From: an uncultured Thermogutta sp.
GTDB taxonomy: Bacteria; Planctomycetota; Planctomycetia; Pirellulales; Thermoguttaceae
Length of the DNA: 64,000 bases
Assembly: GCA_937128505.1 (NCBI GenBank)
Contig: CAKZMM010000108.1
Span: 1-64,000 of the forward strand
Direction of reading: 5' to 3'
Under the pieces are notes generated by a model, which made no database searches, had not been told where the DNA came from, and saw only the letters and a program-made list of their open reading frames with translations. A program made the translations under genes and the position numbers. This document shows positions 1-10,248 of this stretch, one piece after another. Each line of letters begins with the position of its first letter. The stretch's first letter is position 1.

Positions 1-96
1 ACGTTACTTGCGTACCTCATCAAGTTAGCTTCAGCGAGTCAAGGACGTCACGCAGCTAGAGTAAATCGGGCCGGTTTGCCGCTCGCGATCCGGTGA
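1..96 (+). CDS. C-terminal end of an unidentified protein (cut by window start)
   Basis: Frame 1 is open from the first base to a TGA at 94-96 and encodes 31 residues that are rich in Ala, Leu and Arg. I cannot assign a family from so short a tail. The support for a real gene end is its position: a strong rho-independent terminator on the same strand follows about 55 bases downstream. The frame could also be open by chance. Confidence 0.4.
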   Translation, partial: TLLAYLIKLASASQGRHAARVNRAGLPLAIR

Positions 97-149
97 GAGG
101 TGCAAGCAACTTGCGGCCCGACCAACCATCCGGGGTTACCTTTTGAACG

Positions 150-187
150 CCCGTCAAGGTGAACTCACCTTCCGACGGGTTTTTTGT
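150..187 (+). terminator. Rho-independent terminator
   Basis: A near-perfect hairpin is formed by cccgtc + aaggtga (150-162) pairing with tcacctt + gacggg (165-179), with a two-base bulge in the 3' arm, followed by a run of six T. It presumably ends transcription of the gene whose tail is at 1-96. Confidence 0.85.
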
Positions 188-413
188 TTGCGCCGAAAGG
201 CAGCCCGGGGTGCCAGCCGACGAAGCATCCTGCCGTGCACTTAATGCGAGTTTCTAGATGCGCGACCTCGCATCTATCGGGCAAAATCTGAACTTTCGTA
301 CATTTGACCAAATTCGCAGCATGACCCATGCAAGACTGGTCAACTACGGGTCGAGCCTACGGGAAAAGTCTTCGAAGGAAAGCAATTGTATACGAAGAGC
401 GTTTCACGCTGCG

Positions 414-502
414 ATAAACTGTGTGCCATAGCAAAACTTTTTGAGGGGTTTTTTAGAGAAGAAGAGGAAACTTTCAGGCCGAAATAAACTGTGTGCCATA
501 GC
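414..502. repeat. Two direct copies of a 19-bp sequence, 70 bp apart
   Basis: The sequence ataaactgtgtgccatagc occurs identically at 414-432 and 484-502. The spacer is unrelated. Two exact 19-mers this close are not expected by chance. They could be solo ends of a lost insertion sequence or a remnant of a repeat array. No transposase is nearby. Confidence 0.6.
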
Positions 503-547
503 GAAAGGGCACTTCATGCGGTCTCGCCCGCTCCGAAAACTGCCATA

Positions 548-2620
548 TTACTCCGCCGTGTATCCCGCCTCCTTCGCCTCTAAGGCAGCCCCAAGCTTTT
601 GAGTAAGCTTTTTGAAGAGAGACCGCTGGTCATCAAACGCCTTTGCATAATTCTGATACCTGGTGGGTGGATTTTCGGCGAGTGCTTCATTGCGAGCTAC
701 CACCCGCTGCAAATCCTCCAATTTTTCATCACCGTCTCCGGAATATGAGGAGTGCCCTGAAGAGCTCGTAGTTTATTCCCAAATTCACGCGACCACACTT
801 CTACCACATCGCGCACTTCCTCGCTTTCCAGCACGCAGATATCCCGTTCTCCATCCTCGTATAAGAGTCTAGTTGCCCGAAATGTTTGCGATCTTTGCAC
901 TCCGAAACTCAACCTGACCTCATCCAGGAAAAAATCGTTCACCCCATGGGCATTGGTTGCGATGATCCTCGCCGCAAGCACAAACCTGGAACCCCCACCC
1001 CCGGGGGTACCGATTAAAGAAACCGAGCTTTTCCGACCCTTGGCCTCCTCGGGGGCTTCAAGCGGCGGCCCCGGGGTGACGGGAGCCGGCACGGAAGTGT
1101 CGAAAGCACTGGATACAGTTCCCGCAGGTGGCCCACCAAAACCGGTGGTCTACCCCGCCCAAACCAAGGTCTGGGCCCCGGTCCTACACCAGGTCCGAAG
1201 CTTGGTGGCGGCGAATCGCTGGCAATTTCGGTTCCCGGAGTCCTTGGCAAATTCGTAAGAAGAACCTGGCTGATCCAGAAACCAGTGTTTGCACTAAAAA
1301 CAGTTAAACTGATTCGGTCACCCGGGATATTTGTCCAGAACCTTTCATCCAACTGAATGCGGCTTGGTGGTCCGGACCATCGAAAAGATATCCGATCAAC
1401 GTAATGAACCGCGATGCTGCTGCCTTCCACACGGCAGACGATGCGCGTCGCCTTTCCAGGGTGAAAGACCTGACCACGCACCGTGGTAGGATGGTTATCG
1501 GCCGTCATTCCGTTTAACAGGTTGATCCCGCAACTTTGATTTCCAAATCTCTCCAGCACGATCATCGCTGGGAATTCAGAGTCCGGAAGCACGACGTTCA
1601 ACCCCTCATTGCCGTGAAGGCGTTCGGGGAGGATCGTCACCTCAAAAGAACCCCGCGGCGTATAAGGGAAGGTGATGCCATTTCGTGGGTGGGCCGGCGA
1701 GACTCAGGCCTGCCCCTCTCGAGTCCTCACGCCGTTGAACGAATTTCCTTGCGGATCGAGGATGGCTAAGAAATTCACAGTTAAAAGCCCCTCGGCACCT
1801 GCCGAATCCGTTGCCGCTCCGTTGCCGCTACCCCAGCATCGGAAACCGGTGCGGTTGCGGGAGGAGTGCTCGTCGTGCCGACGCCAAAAGCCGCAGCCGC
1901 ACTCCCTGCCGCCGGGGGTTCAGCGTTGACTGCCCGTCGGCTTGCCCAGCGTACCCAACCTCACCGACCGATGCGGCCGGCGAAGCAATCGCAGTTGGAG
2001 AACCACTTGATCCGCCGGAAAAAGTGCCCCCCTTTCTTGTGGCAAAACACTTTCGGAGTCCGTAGACGCAACGTTCGAAGCGGCTGGTACCGTATCTGCT
2101 GAACTTGTTTCCACTGCCTCTACAGACTCTCCGGCATCCTGCGAATCGCTCCGTTTTGTGTAGGCAGCACGATCGTAACCATCCCCAGCATTCCCCCGCA
2201 CCCTCCGACAACAAAGCCCACCCCAAGTGCAGATAAAATCAATAAGATTAGAATGCCCCCGAATGGAAGCTCTGTGTTGAAGGAGATCTTTAAGCCAGAA
2301 CGGAGACCGAAGCCGAGATTGATCTTAGCGTTCCTCCGCAAGAGAGATTTAGGACGCCACCCCCTAATTCGGATGATGACGTCCGAGACCACCCGCAAGC
2401 CTAACTACTCAATTAAACAGGCGACCCAAGCTTGTCAAGGCACGCCGCTTGAGTGCGAAATGTCGGCACGGCGCATGGATTCGGTCGCAGCACCGGGGCA
2501 TGACCTGCGAGGAAATGTGTAATTGAGGTGGGGTGTTGCCCCCTTTGGGACACAAAGAGTCTTCCCCCACCGTGACCCACATTTGGGCAAACTTCCCCCG
2601 TTGACGTACGCCTGCCACCA
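548..2620 (-). pseudogene. Degraded membrane protein with lectin-like and trypsin-like protease domains
   Basis: Protein-like sequence runs right to left in changing frames. Near 2585 a zinc-ribbon-like CPxCG pattern appears if one base is restored. A hydrophobic segment (ILILLILSALGVGFVVGG) lies at about 2195-2265. Then come a Pro/Ser-rich linker, a concanavalin/DUF1080-like beta domain (about 1640-1220), and the first half of a trypsin-like protease (about 1020-820, IATNAHG for the catalytic His and ERDICVLE for the Asp region). A charged C-terminal helix ends at the TAA at 548-550. The segment that should carry the catalytic Ser (GDSGG) is missing. This order resembles planctomycete zinc-ribbon/TM/S1 protease proteins. 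Several frameshifts plus a deletion argue for a pseudogene; the outer limits are approximate. Confidence 0.5.
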
Positions 2621-2756
2621 AGATTAGTCGGAAAGTTCGGCCGGAGTTCCAGCTTCCCGACTTTACCTAGGAGGATTTTTAAGGTATGGTGATCGTCGTA
2701 TTTTGCCAGGTTTAGAAACTTTTCTAACCTTCGGCCGAACGTGGGAGCATTAGCGA

Positions 2757-4562
2757 ATGCCAAAACTTCGACAATGTCCGCCGCGGCGTGCGGTTTATCC
2801 TGCGGACTGCTGGGACTTAAGCAGCCTCTTTTCGGATGACGAAGTGTGGGAAAGTGCTTTCCGAAAATGGCAGCGACGTATTCCGGCCTTTGGTCAGTTT
2901 CGAGGGCGATTGGGCAAGGGCCCCGAGGTTTTGGCTGCTTGCTTAAAGCTGGATCTGGAGATGGACCGCCTCGGGGAACGGCTAGGTACATATGCCTACC
3001 TAAAACTCAGCGAAGATACCTCCGCCAGTACCTATGTGCAAATGCATGCCCGCTTCTTAAGCGGCCTGACGCGAGTTTCCGAAGCAAGTAGTTTCATTCG
3101 GCCGGAAATCTTATTGCTTCCGAATGCCGTTATCGACAAATACATGGCGGCTCCGGTGCTAGCCCCTTACCAAGTGATGTTGCGGCGGATTCTCCGGCAC
3201 AAACCCCACACGCTATCGGCGGCTGAGGAACGCCTCCTGGCGATGCAGACTGAAGTAGCGGCAGTTCCACGGCTGGCCTTCGAACAGTTGGATAATGCCG
3301 ATTTGCGATTTGGCAAAGTTAAGGATGCCCGGGGACGGCTCGTCGAATTGACCCACAGCTCGTTTCAATCGCTGCTGCAATCCCCCGATCGATCGGTGCG
3401 CTTCGAGGCCTTCCACTGCTTTTACGATCAATACGAGGCCCATCAGCACACCCTGGCGGCGACGCTTGCCGGTTCGGTGTACACGGATCTGTTTTATGCT
3501 CGTGCTCGGAATTTTCAGAGCTGCCTTGAAGCGGCTCTTTTTCCCGATAATATTCCCACTAGTGTTTACGACAGCCTAATTTCCGCGGTACGCGGAGCCC
3601 TGCCCGCCTTGCACCATTATTTGGAATTAAGACGCCGGAAGCTACGCGTGCCGCAGCTCCGCTGCTACGACCTTTATGTTCCGCTGGTACCCCCGATCCG
3701 CACTCATTACAGTTGGGACCAAGCGGTGGAGTTAATCCTGGCTGCTTTACAGCCGCTGGGAACCCAGTACTGCGCGATCCTCGAGCGAGGGCTACGGGGC
3801 CGCTGGTGCGACCGTTACGAAAATCAGGGTAAACGCAGCGGAGCCTTCAGTGCCGGCACGTACGACGGTGATCCGTACATCTTGATGAATTACCGTCCGG
3901 ATGTGATTGATCATGTATTCACATTGGCGCATGAAGCCGGGCACTCCATGCACTCGCTGCTGGCCGCCCGTAAGCAGCCGTATCAGTACTATCAACCGGT
4001 GACTTTCGTCGCGGAAATTGCCAGCACCTTAAACGAGGAGCTGCTCAGCCGATATATGCTCGAGCATGCCCGGAGCGACGAGCAGAGGGCCTTCATTATC
4101 AACCGCCAATTGGACGCGATTCGCGGCACGATTTTTCGTCAAACCATGTTTGCCGAGTTCGAGAAACGAATTCACGAAGTGGTTGAAAATGGGAATTCGC
4201 TCTCGGTTCAAGTCTTCCGCGATATCTATCACGAGTTGTTAAAGACCTACTTAGGCCCCGGCATGGTCATCGACGAAAAGTTGACCTTAGAGTGTTTGCG
4301 AATCCCACATTTTTACCGGGCTTTTTACGTTTACAAATACGCCACAGGAATGTCGGCAGCCATGGCGTTGGCGGATCAACTGCTCAACGAAGCCGCGGCA
4401 GCTCGGACACGCTATCTCAATTTGTTATCCGCAGGCTGCTCGAAGGATCCTTTGGACCTAGTCCGCGACGCGGGCGTGGACATGACCAAGCCTACGGCTA
4501 TTCAGGCCGCGCTGCATCGCTTTGCGGACTTAGTTTCAGAGCTTGAGCATTTGCTTCGATAA
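2757..4562 (+). CDS. pepF: Oligoendopeptidase F-like M3 family metallopeptidase
   Basis: Cytoplasmic zinc peptidase that cleaves short peptides, of M3B (PepF) type. The 601-residue product has the usual family length. Zinc motif HEAGH lies at residues 392-396, and the third ligand is Glu420 in FVAEIASTLNEELL, the expected spacing for M3 enzymes. The N-terminal half has the all-helical PepF_N look. The ATG at 2757 is preceded by a GGAG about 10 bases upstream. No signal peptide is seen. The gene stands alone, with a decayed pseudogene upstream and 1 kb of gene-free DNA downstream. All key residues are present. Confidence 0.93.
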   Translation: MPKLRQCPPRRAVYPADCWDLSSLFSDDEVWESAFRKWQRRIPAFGQFRGRLGKGPEVLAACLKLDLEMDRLGERLGTYAYLKLSEDTSASTYVQMHARFLSGLTRVSEASSFIRPEILLLPNAVIDKYMAAPVLAPYQVMLRRILRHKPHTLSAAEERLLAMQTEVAAVPRLAFEQLDNADLRFGKVKDARGRLVELTHSSFQSLLQSPDRSVRFEAFHCFYDQYEAHQHTLAATLAGSVYTDLFYARARNFQSCLEAALFPDNIPTSVYDSLISAVRGALPALHHYLELRRRKLRVPQLRCYDLYVPLVPPIRTHYSWDQAVELILAALQPLGTQYCAILERGLRGRWCDRYENQGKRSGAFSAGTYDGDPYILMNYRPDVIDHVFTLAHEAGHSMHSLLAARKQPYQYYQPVTFVAEIASTLNEELLSRYMLEHARSDEQRAFIINRQLDAIRGTIFRQTMFAEFEKRIHEVVENGNSLSVQVFRDIYHELLKTYLGPGMVIDEKLTLECLRIPHFYRAFYVYKYATGMSAAMALADQLLNEAAAARTRYLNLLSAGCSKDPLDLVRDAGVDMTKPTAIQAALHRFADLVSELEHLLR

Positions 4563-5617
4563 GAAGAAGTTGCCGATGCGGATCCTCCGCGCGTCTGGCT
4601 GACAAGAAGAGTTTCAATCACCGATTGCTGAGCGGCAAAAAACACCCATTGCCCCAAAACGCCTATTCCCCGTTTTACAAACTGCGAATGGCTTAACGGA
4701 AAAGCGTCCAAAGCATCCTCACTTAAACTCGTGATCCCCAAAGATGCGGAGGAGACCGGGACGCCTCGGTCAGCACCTCCTCAAAGGACGCAATGATCCC
4801 CGGGAGAGCGAAGAAGCGAGTGACTACAGCAGCGGCGGTACGCCGTTTGAGCCATGATCCCCGTGAAAGCAAGGGAGCTAGGATTTGTACGGAGCTGCTC
4901 GATCCTCTCCACTGATGATCTTCGTGAGTGCGAGGGAACTTGCGAAGAATAACTGATTACAATCATTCATCCTCAAAAGGCGGCGGCATCTCTCCGGAGT
5001 GGACTATTTCCCAAAACTCAATGCTCTTCGCGGAAGGGGGGTTTTGAGAATTCCAAAAAACTAGGGATAATTTCCCAAGCGAGGGGTTTGGCGGAACTTG
5101 GACGTTTTTGACAGAACATTCGAGGTTTCTGACATAACAGTGGAGTACCGGGAAAATGGAAGGGCCTTCCAGAAATCGGTATCCCCTCCGGATTCGATCA
5201 TGTTCGAAAAACGGGATACCCTCCGCCAAAATGGCCGACCTCGATCGCGCCGAATAAGAGAGCCCCCGCAAGGAAACTCAAAAACGCCGCCTTTGAGCCG
5301 ACTTGTTTCGCCCCCGGGAAAGAGCCCTTTTTGGTTGCCTGGACAACAAGCTGCGATTATCTTCAAGGTAAACATGGGAAACCAAATTGCGTTTACAGAG
5401 CAAATGAGGTCTGCGTTTTTGAGTTCGCTTTCTGACCCAGAAATTCCGGGTATTGAGCCGACTGAATTAAAAACGTGGCCGAAGATTACGGGGCCACGCG
5501 ATCTGAGATCTCCGCTCAACCGCACAGAATCGGGTAGCGCAGCGTCTAATAACTTTTAGTATTTGGCAAGGCCAAGTTTAAAAAGGGTTTTTAGGACTTG
5601 AAAGGAGGTTCACAAGT
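4563..5617. other. 1.05-kb intergenic region with no supported gene
   Basis: Apart from the 61-nt periodic array at 4732-4945 I see no coding region. Short open frames on both strands lack ribosome sites and family-like sequence. The last 40 bases hold the ribosome binding site of the following gene. Confidence 0.7.
4732..4945. CRISPR. Degenerate CRISPR-like array, four units
   Basis: Four related segments beginning tgatcccc or tgatcttc start at 4732, 4794, 4855 and 4916, so the spacings are 62, 61 and 61 nt. The conserved part is about 25 nt (approximate consensus tgatccccgtgaaagcgagg plus gagct). Intervening segments are unrelated. On the minus strand the unit ends in CGGGGATCA, which resembles the right arm of type I-E repeats, whose 29+32 nt unit is 61 nt. 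No cas genes are near. The repeats have diverged too far for an active array. Confidence 0.45.
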
Positions 5618-6985
5618 ATGCTGCAAAAAGATGTCCGCTCACAGACGCGTCGGGAATTTCTGAAAAAGTCAAGCCGGGCTGCTGCCGCCTCAGCGTTAGC
5701 ATTTTCCACAATTCCTGCGGTTCATGCTGCCGAGGATAACACGATTCAACTCGCCTTGATCGGTTGCGGGGGTCGTGGTACGGGAGCTGCCGTGGATGCA
5801 ATATCGGTCAAAAATGGCCCCATCAAGCTCGTGGCCATGGCCGATGTTTTCGAAGATCGTGTTAGAAATAGCTATGGCCAACTAAAACAGCGTTTCGAAA
5901 GGCAGGTAGACGTTCCGGAGGACCGGCGATTCGTCGGCCTGGATGCTTACAAGCATGCCATGGATTGCTTGCGCCCGGGCGATGTAGCCATTTTCGCCTC
6001 TCCTCCGGCATTCCGTTGGGTTCATTTCAAGTATGCCATCGCAAAGGGGCTCCACGTGTTCATGGAAAAGCCCGTTACCGTAGATGGCCCCACCACGCGA
6101 AAAATGCTGGAATTGGCCAAAGAATCGGTCGCCAAGAACCTCAAAGTCGGTGTGGGGTTGATGGTGCGGCATTGCCGCGGCAGGCAAGAGCTCCACGAGC
6201 GAATCCGCTCCGGGGAGATCGGCGACATCATTTGCCTACGGGCTTATCGAATGGCAGGCACCTCTGCGGTATGTGGGAAACCCGAGGGGAATGAACTTCT
6301 CTTCCAGATTCGCCGCTTCCACAGCTTCCTTTGGGCAAGCGGAGGTGTCTTCAGCGATTACTACATCCATCAAATCGACGAATGCTCCTGGATGAAGGGC
6401 GCATGGCCCATCTCTGCTCATGCAACTGGCGGTAGGCATTATCGGGAAACCGGCATCGACCAGAATTTCGATAACTACGCGGTGGAATATACCTACCCCG
6501 ACGGAACCAAGCTCTTTTTCGTAGGGCGGAATATGTCGGGTTGCCACAACGAGTTTGCCAGCTATGCTCATGGCACGAAAGGAGCAGCCATCATTTCGAC
6601 CTCGGCTCACACGCCAGGTCGTGTTCGCACTTTCAAGGGTCATCACTTCTCCAAAGAGGAACTCATCTGGGCCTATCCCCAGCCGGAGCAAAGCCCATAT
6701 CAGCTCGAGTGGGACGATTTGATCGACGCGATCCGTCAGGATAAACCCTACAACGAAACTGAGCGCGGGGCGATTGCCAGCTTGGTAACCTCCATGGGCC
6801 GGATGGCGGCACACACAGGCCGGATCATCACTTATGACGAGATGCTCAATTGCCCGCACGAATTCGCCCCGAACGTCGACCAGCTTACCGCGGATAGTCC
6901 GGCCCCAGTACGCCTGAAACCCGACGGCACCTACCCCGTGCCCACGCCCGGGATCGTGACCGACCGCGAGTATCCCGAGGCATAG
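5618..6985 (+). CDS. Secreted Gfo/Idh/MocA family oxidoreductase
   Basis: NAD(P)-dependent dehydrogenase fold, probably exported with its cofactor and acting on sugars or sugar acids. The 455-residue product opens with a twin-arginine signal (RREFLKK at residues 10-16, then an Ala-rich stretch ending PAVHAAE). The nucleotide-binding motif GCGGRG follows near residue 50, and the catalytic-domain EKP motif is at residues 150-152. Start choice is firm because a perfect AAAGGAGG sits 9 bases before the ATG. Planctomycetes encode many such Tat-exported paralogues next to DUF1080 and ThuA proteins. The substrate cannot be told from sequence. Confidence 0.92.
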   Translation: MLQKDVRSQTRREFLKKSSRAAAASALAFSTIPAVHAAEDNTIQLALIGCGGRGTGAAVDAISVKNGPIKLVAMADVFEDRVRNSYGQLKQRFERQVDVPEDRRFVGLDAYKHAMDCLRPGDVAIFASPPAFRWVHFKYAIAKGLHVFMEKPVTVDGPTTRKMLELAKESVAKNLKVGVGLMVRHCRGRQELHERIRSGEIGDIICLRAYRMAGTSAVCGKPEGNELLFQIRRFHSFLWASGGVFSDYYIHQIDECSWMKGAWPISAHATGGRHYRETGIDQNFDNYAVEYTYPDGTKLFFVGRNMSGCHNEFASYAHGTKGAAIISTSAHTPGRVRTFKGHHFSKEELIWAYPQPEQSPYQLEWDDLIDAIRQDKPYNETERGAIASLVTSMGRMAAHTGRIITYDEMLNCPHEFAPNVDQLTADSPAPVRLKPDGTYPVPTPGIVTDREYPEA

Positions 6986-7923
6986 ACCGCGATGCCGAGA
7001 TAGCGTTGTTGCCGAGTACATTCGGTGTTGCCGAGTAGATTCGGTGTTGCCGAGTAGATTCGGCACGATCGGATTTGGCAAGAAACACCGGTTGTTCAAT
7101 CGCAGACGTGCAATGATTGTCGCGATTGCAATTGTCCCTGCGGATGGGATGCCGGAATTGGCGGTTTCTTTTTCCGCGGAAGGCCGCCTATAAAACTCCG
7201 ACGAAAACCGCGAATAAGAAGTAGCTGGCTAAACGGGCGGCGAAACCGGAATGGTTCATCTTGCGTCGGGACAGGCTGCTTCGCTTGTTCGAGCTGACGG
7301 TGCCGGCCGCAATTGAAATTGCTATGGACTTACGGGATGCCCGGCTTTCCCCGTGAGCACCCCGATTGCGAGTTATTAGGCTGCCGTATTGAGTCGACGT
7401 ATTCAATTGCCGACGGGTTCCCAGTACCGGAAGTGCCTTCCGAAATTGGGTAACCCCTCCTTTCGGACTTGCCCATTCCTCCACCAAGGGTTCCCGAGAT
7501 TAGGAACGACGGGAGCTGCTCGCTATGATATTTGGGGAGTTGAAACCCGGAATCAACCCCCCTTTTGCCCGGTCCGCAGCGCGGGAACACCTTTCCCGGC
7601 GGCAACTTTGCTGATTCGATTTTTTACGCGCTACCACCCGCATTGACAAATCTCGACGTGCGCTCGCCGCAAAACTTCAAGCTGAGGTTCCTCAGGTCAA
7701 GTCACATGCGGGTCAACTCACGGATTTAGAGCGTCCAGAAAGCAGTATTCGGGCAGCCCTGAGGACCTTACGACCGCTCGGAAATTCTGCGATCGGCTTG
7801 AAGTCTCAGGTAACTCGGCCTCAAGCTACCTGTTCTTGCGGCCGGGTTCGCTACTTTCATACGGATGGGCCGGTTCACACGCTTGGGCCCGTCCATTTGC
7901 CTGAGCCCGGAATGAACCGCTCG
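6986..7923. other. Intergenic region with no supported gene
   Basis: This lies between the convergent Gfo/Idh/MocA and Hsp70-like genes. Besides the 19-bp tandem repeat near its left end it contains only short open frames without ribosome sites or family-like sequence. Confidence 0.6.
7008..7064. repeat. 19-bp tandem repeat, three copies
   Basis: Units of the form gttgccgagtagattcggt start at 7008, 7027 and 7046. The second and third are nearly identical, and the first has one substitution (c for g). Each unit carries a small inverted element (gccga...tcggt). Confidence 0.8.
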
Positions 7924-9753
7924 TTACACCGATTCAAACGTCGGTTCTGTGGGACTCTCTTCTTCAGTGGAAGAGCGAACACTAAATTCCAGTTTCCACC
8001 GCTTGCCTGAGCGAGTGTGAATACACCACAACTCCAACATTCCTACCTCGGTTAGCCGAGGATGGAATCGCACGGGAATACAGTCCTCACCCACGCCCTC
8101 AGAAGCGGGGAGTTCCGTCTCTAAGGAATCTGTCTCGGTGAGCTGCTCGGAGGTCCAACTCTCGAGGATATCGCCCGGTTTATCCTGCTTTCGCACTGCC
8201 GAGCTGAAGAAGCGAAATACCGCCGGCTCCCCGACGACTAAACCGATTTCTTCGCTCGGGACATCGAGCTCCGTTCCCTCCTCCATTCCGAACGGAACAA
8301 CGCACAATGCCCGAAGCGGGCGCGGAGCTCCGGGAATAGCCGGCCCCGCCGTCTCGATCCCAACATAGTAGGATCGCCCTGTACCGCCACGGATCCTCAC
8401 ACCTCCCCGATGTTTACTCCATCCGTAGTAGGCCGCGCCTCGAGCCACCGCATGATCAAGATCCGCCGGCCCTGGCAGAGCTTGAGCGGGATGCGATCCG
8501 GCAAACCAGTTTTCCAATACTTCGAGAATCCTTTTGCGCAAGGCTGCGGGCTTAAACACACCACCATTAAAAAGCACGTGTGTCGGCCGCAGCGGCCCTG
8601 TGCTGGGAGTGCCATGAGCCGACAAGAACGCCGCTAAGTGCCGCGTAATCGCCGTATCGGTTTCGAACGGTAGCCCTAATTCGCGAAAACCACTCACGCG
8701 CCGCCGAGCCGGGCGATCATTCAGACTGCACACCGGGAAGAAACCCCCCAAGAGAAACTCAAGCACCTGTTCGCGGCTCAACTCCGTGGAGATTGTCCCC
8801 CCAATTACGCGCGAACCACGCCCGAGCATCGTGACGGCATGCTTTTCCGGCCCGCCTTCGCTCAGCAACAGTTCCTTAGCCTCGCGACAAGCATGCCAGA
8901 GGGCTACCGATTGCCAGGGATCGAGTTGAATTTCCCGCTCCGCGAGTTGTCGCGCTGCCAAATGCGCGAGAGCAAGATCCATGTTTTCGCCGCCCACCAG
9001 CAGGTGATTGCCCACCGCAATCCGCTCGAGGTAAAGTTCCCCATCCTGTTCGGCTACCCCCACGAGAGTCAAATCCGTAGTTCCGCCGCCTACATCGCAC
9101 ACAAGCAGTTTGTCGCCGAGACGCAGCAGCTTTCGCCAACGATCTCCTACCGCAACTAGCCAAGCGTACACCGCTGCCTGCGGTTCCTCCACCAAAATCA
9201 ACTCCTCAGGTAGACCGGCGCGCAAGGCTGCCTCACGAGTCAGCTCACGCGCACTTGCATCGAAAGAGGCCGGTACCGTCAAAACGACAATCTGGTTTCC
9301 AAGGGGTTCGTCCGGAAACGCACCCTTCCATGCAGCTGCCAAGTGCTCCAAATATCGTTGGGAAGCAGTCACCGGCGAGATTTTGGGGACATCCGGGGGG
9401 GCATTCCATGGAAGGATCGCATCATGACGATTGACTCGGCTGTGGCAAAGCCACGATTTCGCGGCACCGACCGTCCGATGGGGCATCTCCGCCGCTTGAC
9501 GCCGAGCCAATTCTCCCACCACAAACCCCTGCGGCTCACCCCAAGGCGAATGAAAAAGCCCCGATTCCAACTCCTTTTCCGTCGGCAAATACAAAAAAGA
9601 AGGGAGCAACGTTCGGGATTCCACCGTTCCGGGAGCGACCAATTGGGGAATGGGAAGCAGCCGGATTTCGGGTCGATCCGCGTCTACAAGCGTGTACGCC
9701 AATACACTATTGGTAGTACCTAAGTCGATTCCGATTATATATTTCGCCGACAT
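7924..9753 (-). CDS. Hsp70/DnaK-like ATPase
   Basis: Actin/Hsp70-fold ATPase, 609 residues, but not canonical DnaK. Phosphate-1 motif GIDLGTTNSV is at about residues 8-17. Phosphate-2 LLVCDVGGGTTDLTLV is at about 216-231, and an adenosine-type motif LFNGGVFKP is at about 428-436. The C-terminal part is short and unlike the DnaK substrate-binding domain, with no helical lid or EEVD tail. The gene follows a DUF2760 gene on the same strand about 500 bp upstream. Hsp70-like/DUF2760 neighbours are a recurrent pair in bacteria (recalled, not searched). It probably remodels a specific partner rather than acting as a general chaperone (inference). Confidence 0.9.
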   Translation of the reverse strand: MSAKYIIGIDLGTTNSVLAYTLVDADRPEIRLLPIPQLVAPGTVESRTLLPSFLYLPTEKELESGLFHSPWGEPQGFVVGELARRQAAEMPHRTVGAAKSWLCHSRVNRHDAILPWNAPPDVPKISPVTASQRYLEHLAAAWKGAFPDEPLGNQIVVLTVPASFDASARELTREAALRAGLPEELILVEEPQAAVYAWLVAVGDRWRKLLRLGDKLLVCDVGGGTTDLTLVGVAEQDGELYLERIAVGNHLLVGGENMDLALAHLAARQLAEREIQLDPWQSVALWHACREAKELLLSEGGPEKHAVTMLGRGSRVIGGTISTELSREQVLEFLLGGFFPVCSLNDRPARRRVSGFRELGLPFETDTAITRHLAAFLSAHGTPSTGPLRPTHVLFNGGVFKPAALRKRILEVLENWFAGSHPAQALPGPADLDHAVARGAAYYGWSKHRGGVRIRGGTGRSYYVGIETAGPAIPGAPRPLRALCVVPFGMEEGTELDVPSEEIGLVVGEPAVFRFFSSAVRKQDKPGDILESWTSEQLTETDSLETELPASEGVGEDCIPVRFHPRLTEVGMLELWCIHTRSGKRWKLEFSVRSSTEEESPTEPTFESV

Positions 9754-9907
9754 CGGATTTATTCCTACGGGTTAATTTCAAAAATGGAATTGCGCGAAGA
9801 AACACAAAAAACGTAAGTCCAAAGAGGATTTCCCACTGCAACGCACGAAACATGTTTCCTCTTCTGCGCAGGATGGGCTCCGCCGCATACGGTTGCCTGT
9901 GTCTTCC

Positions 9908-9958
9908 AAAAGGCTCCTTAAACTCTGTGAACCTGCTCCGGAAAGCGGGGGAGCCTTT
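9908..9958. repeat. Inverted repeat between DUF2760 and Hsp70-like genes
   Basis: A 9-bp perfect inverted repeat, aaaggctcc at 9908-9916 and ggagccttt at 9950-9958, spans a 33-nt loop. It lies in the 495-bp gap of the pair on the minus strand. No T-run follows, so it is not a clear terminator; a leader RNA structure for the Hsp70-like gene is possible. The rest of the gap (9754-10248) shows nothing else. Confidence 0.4.
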
Positions 9959-10248
9959 AGCTTTTCGGCATGCAAGTTTCCGCTCCAGTTTCACCCCATT
10001 CTAGAAATTGCAGGCCGGCAAAAGCCGTGCGCAGCCAAGCCAGAGGAAACACCCCACCACCCAAACCTTAAGAGCACAGACTGCAGATTGATGGTCCGGT
10101 TTGCGCAATCCCGAGCACCGCAAACCCAAAGGTCACCATTCTCGTTTTAGGGCTAAGGACCCAGTCTCGGGAGGCTCGAAAAACCTGAGAATTTTGACCG
10201 CCTTTGTAACCGTCTAACGCGCGGGTTTTTCCGAAAATCTTCGTAGGC

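Noticed and set aside
7100-7640. Repeat-like phrases (gggttccc, ttcccgg) suggesting a fifth phased array
   Set aside because: Checked for a 61-nt spacing and found none; spacings are irregular.
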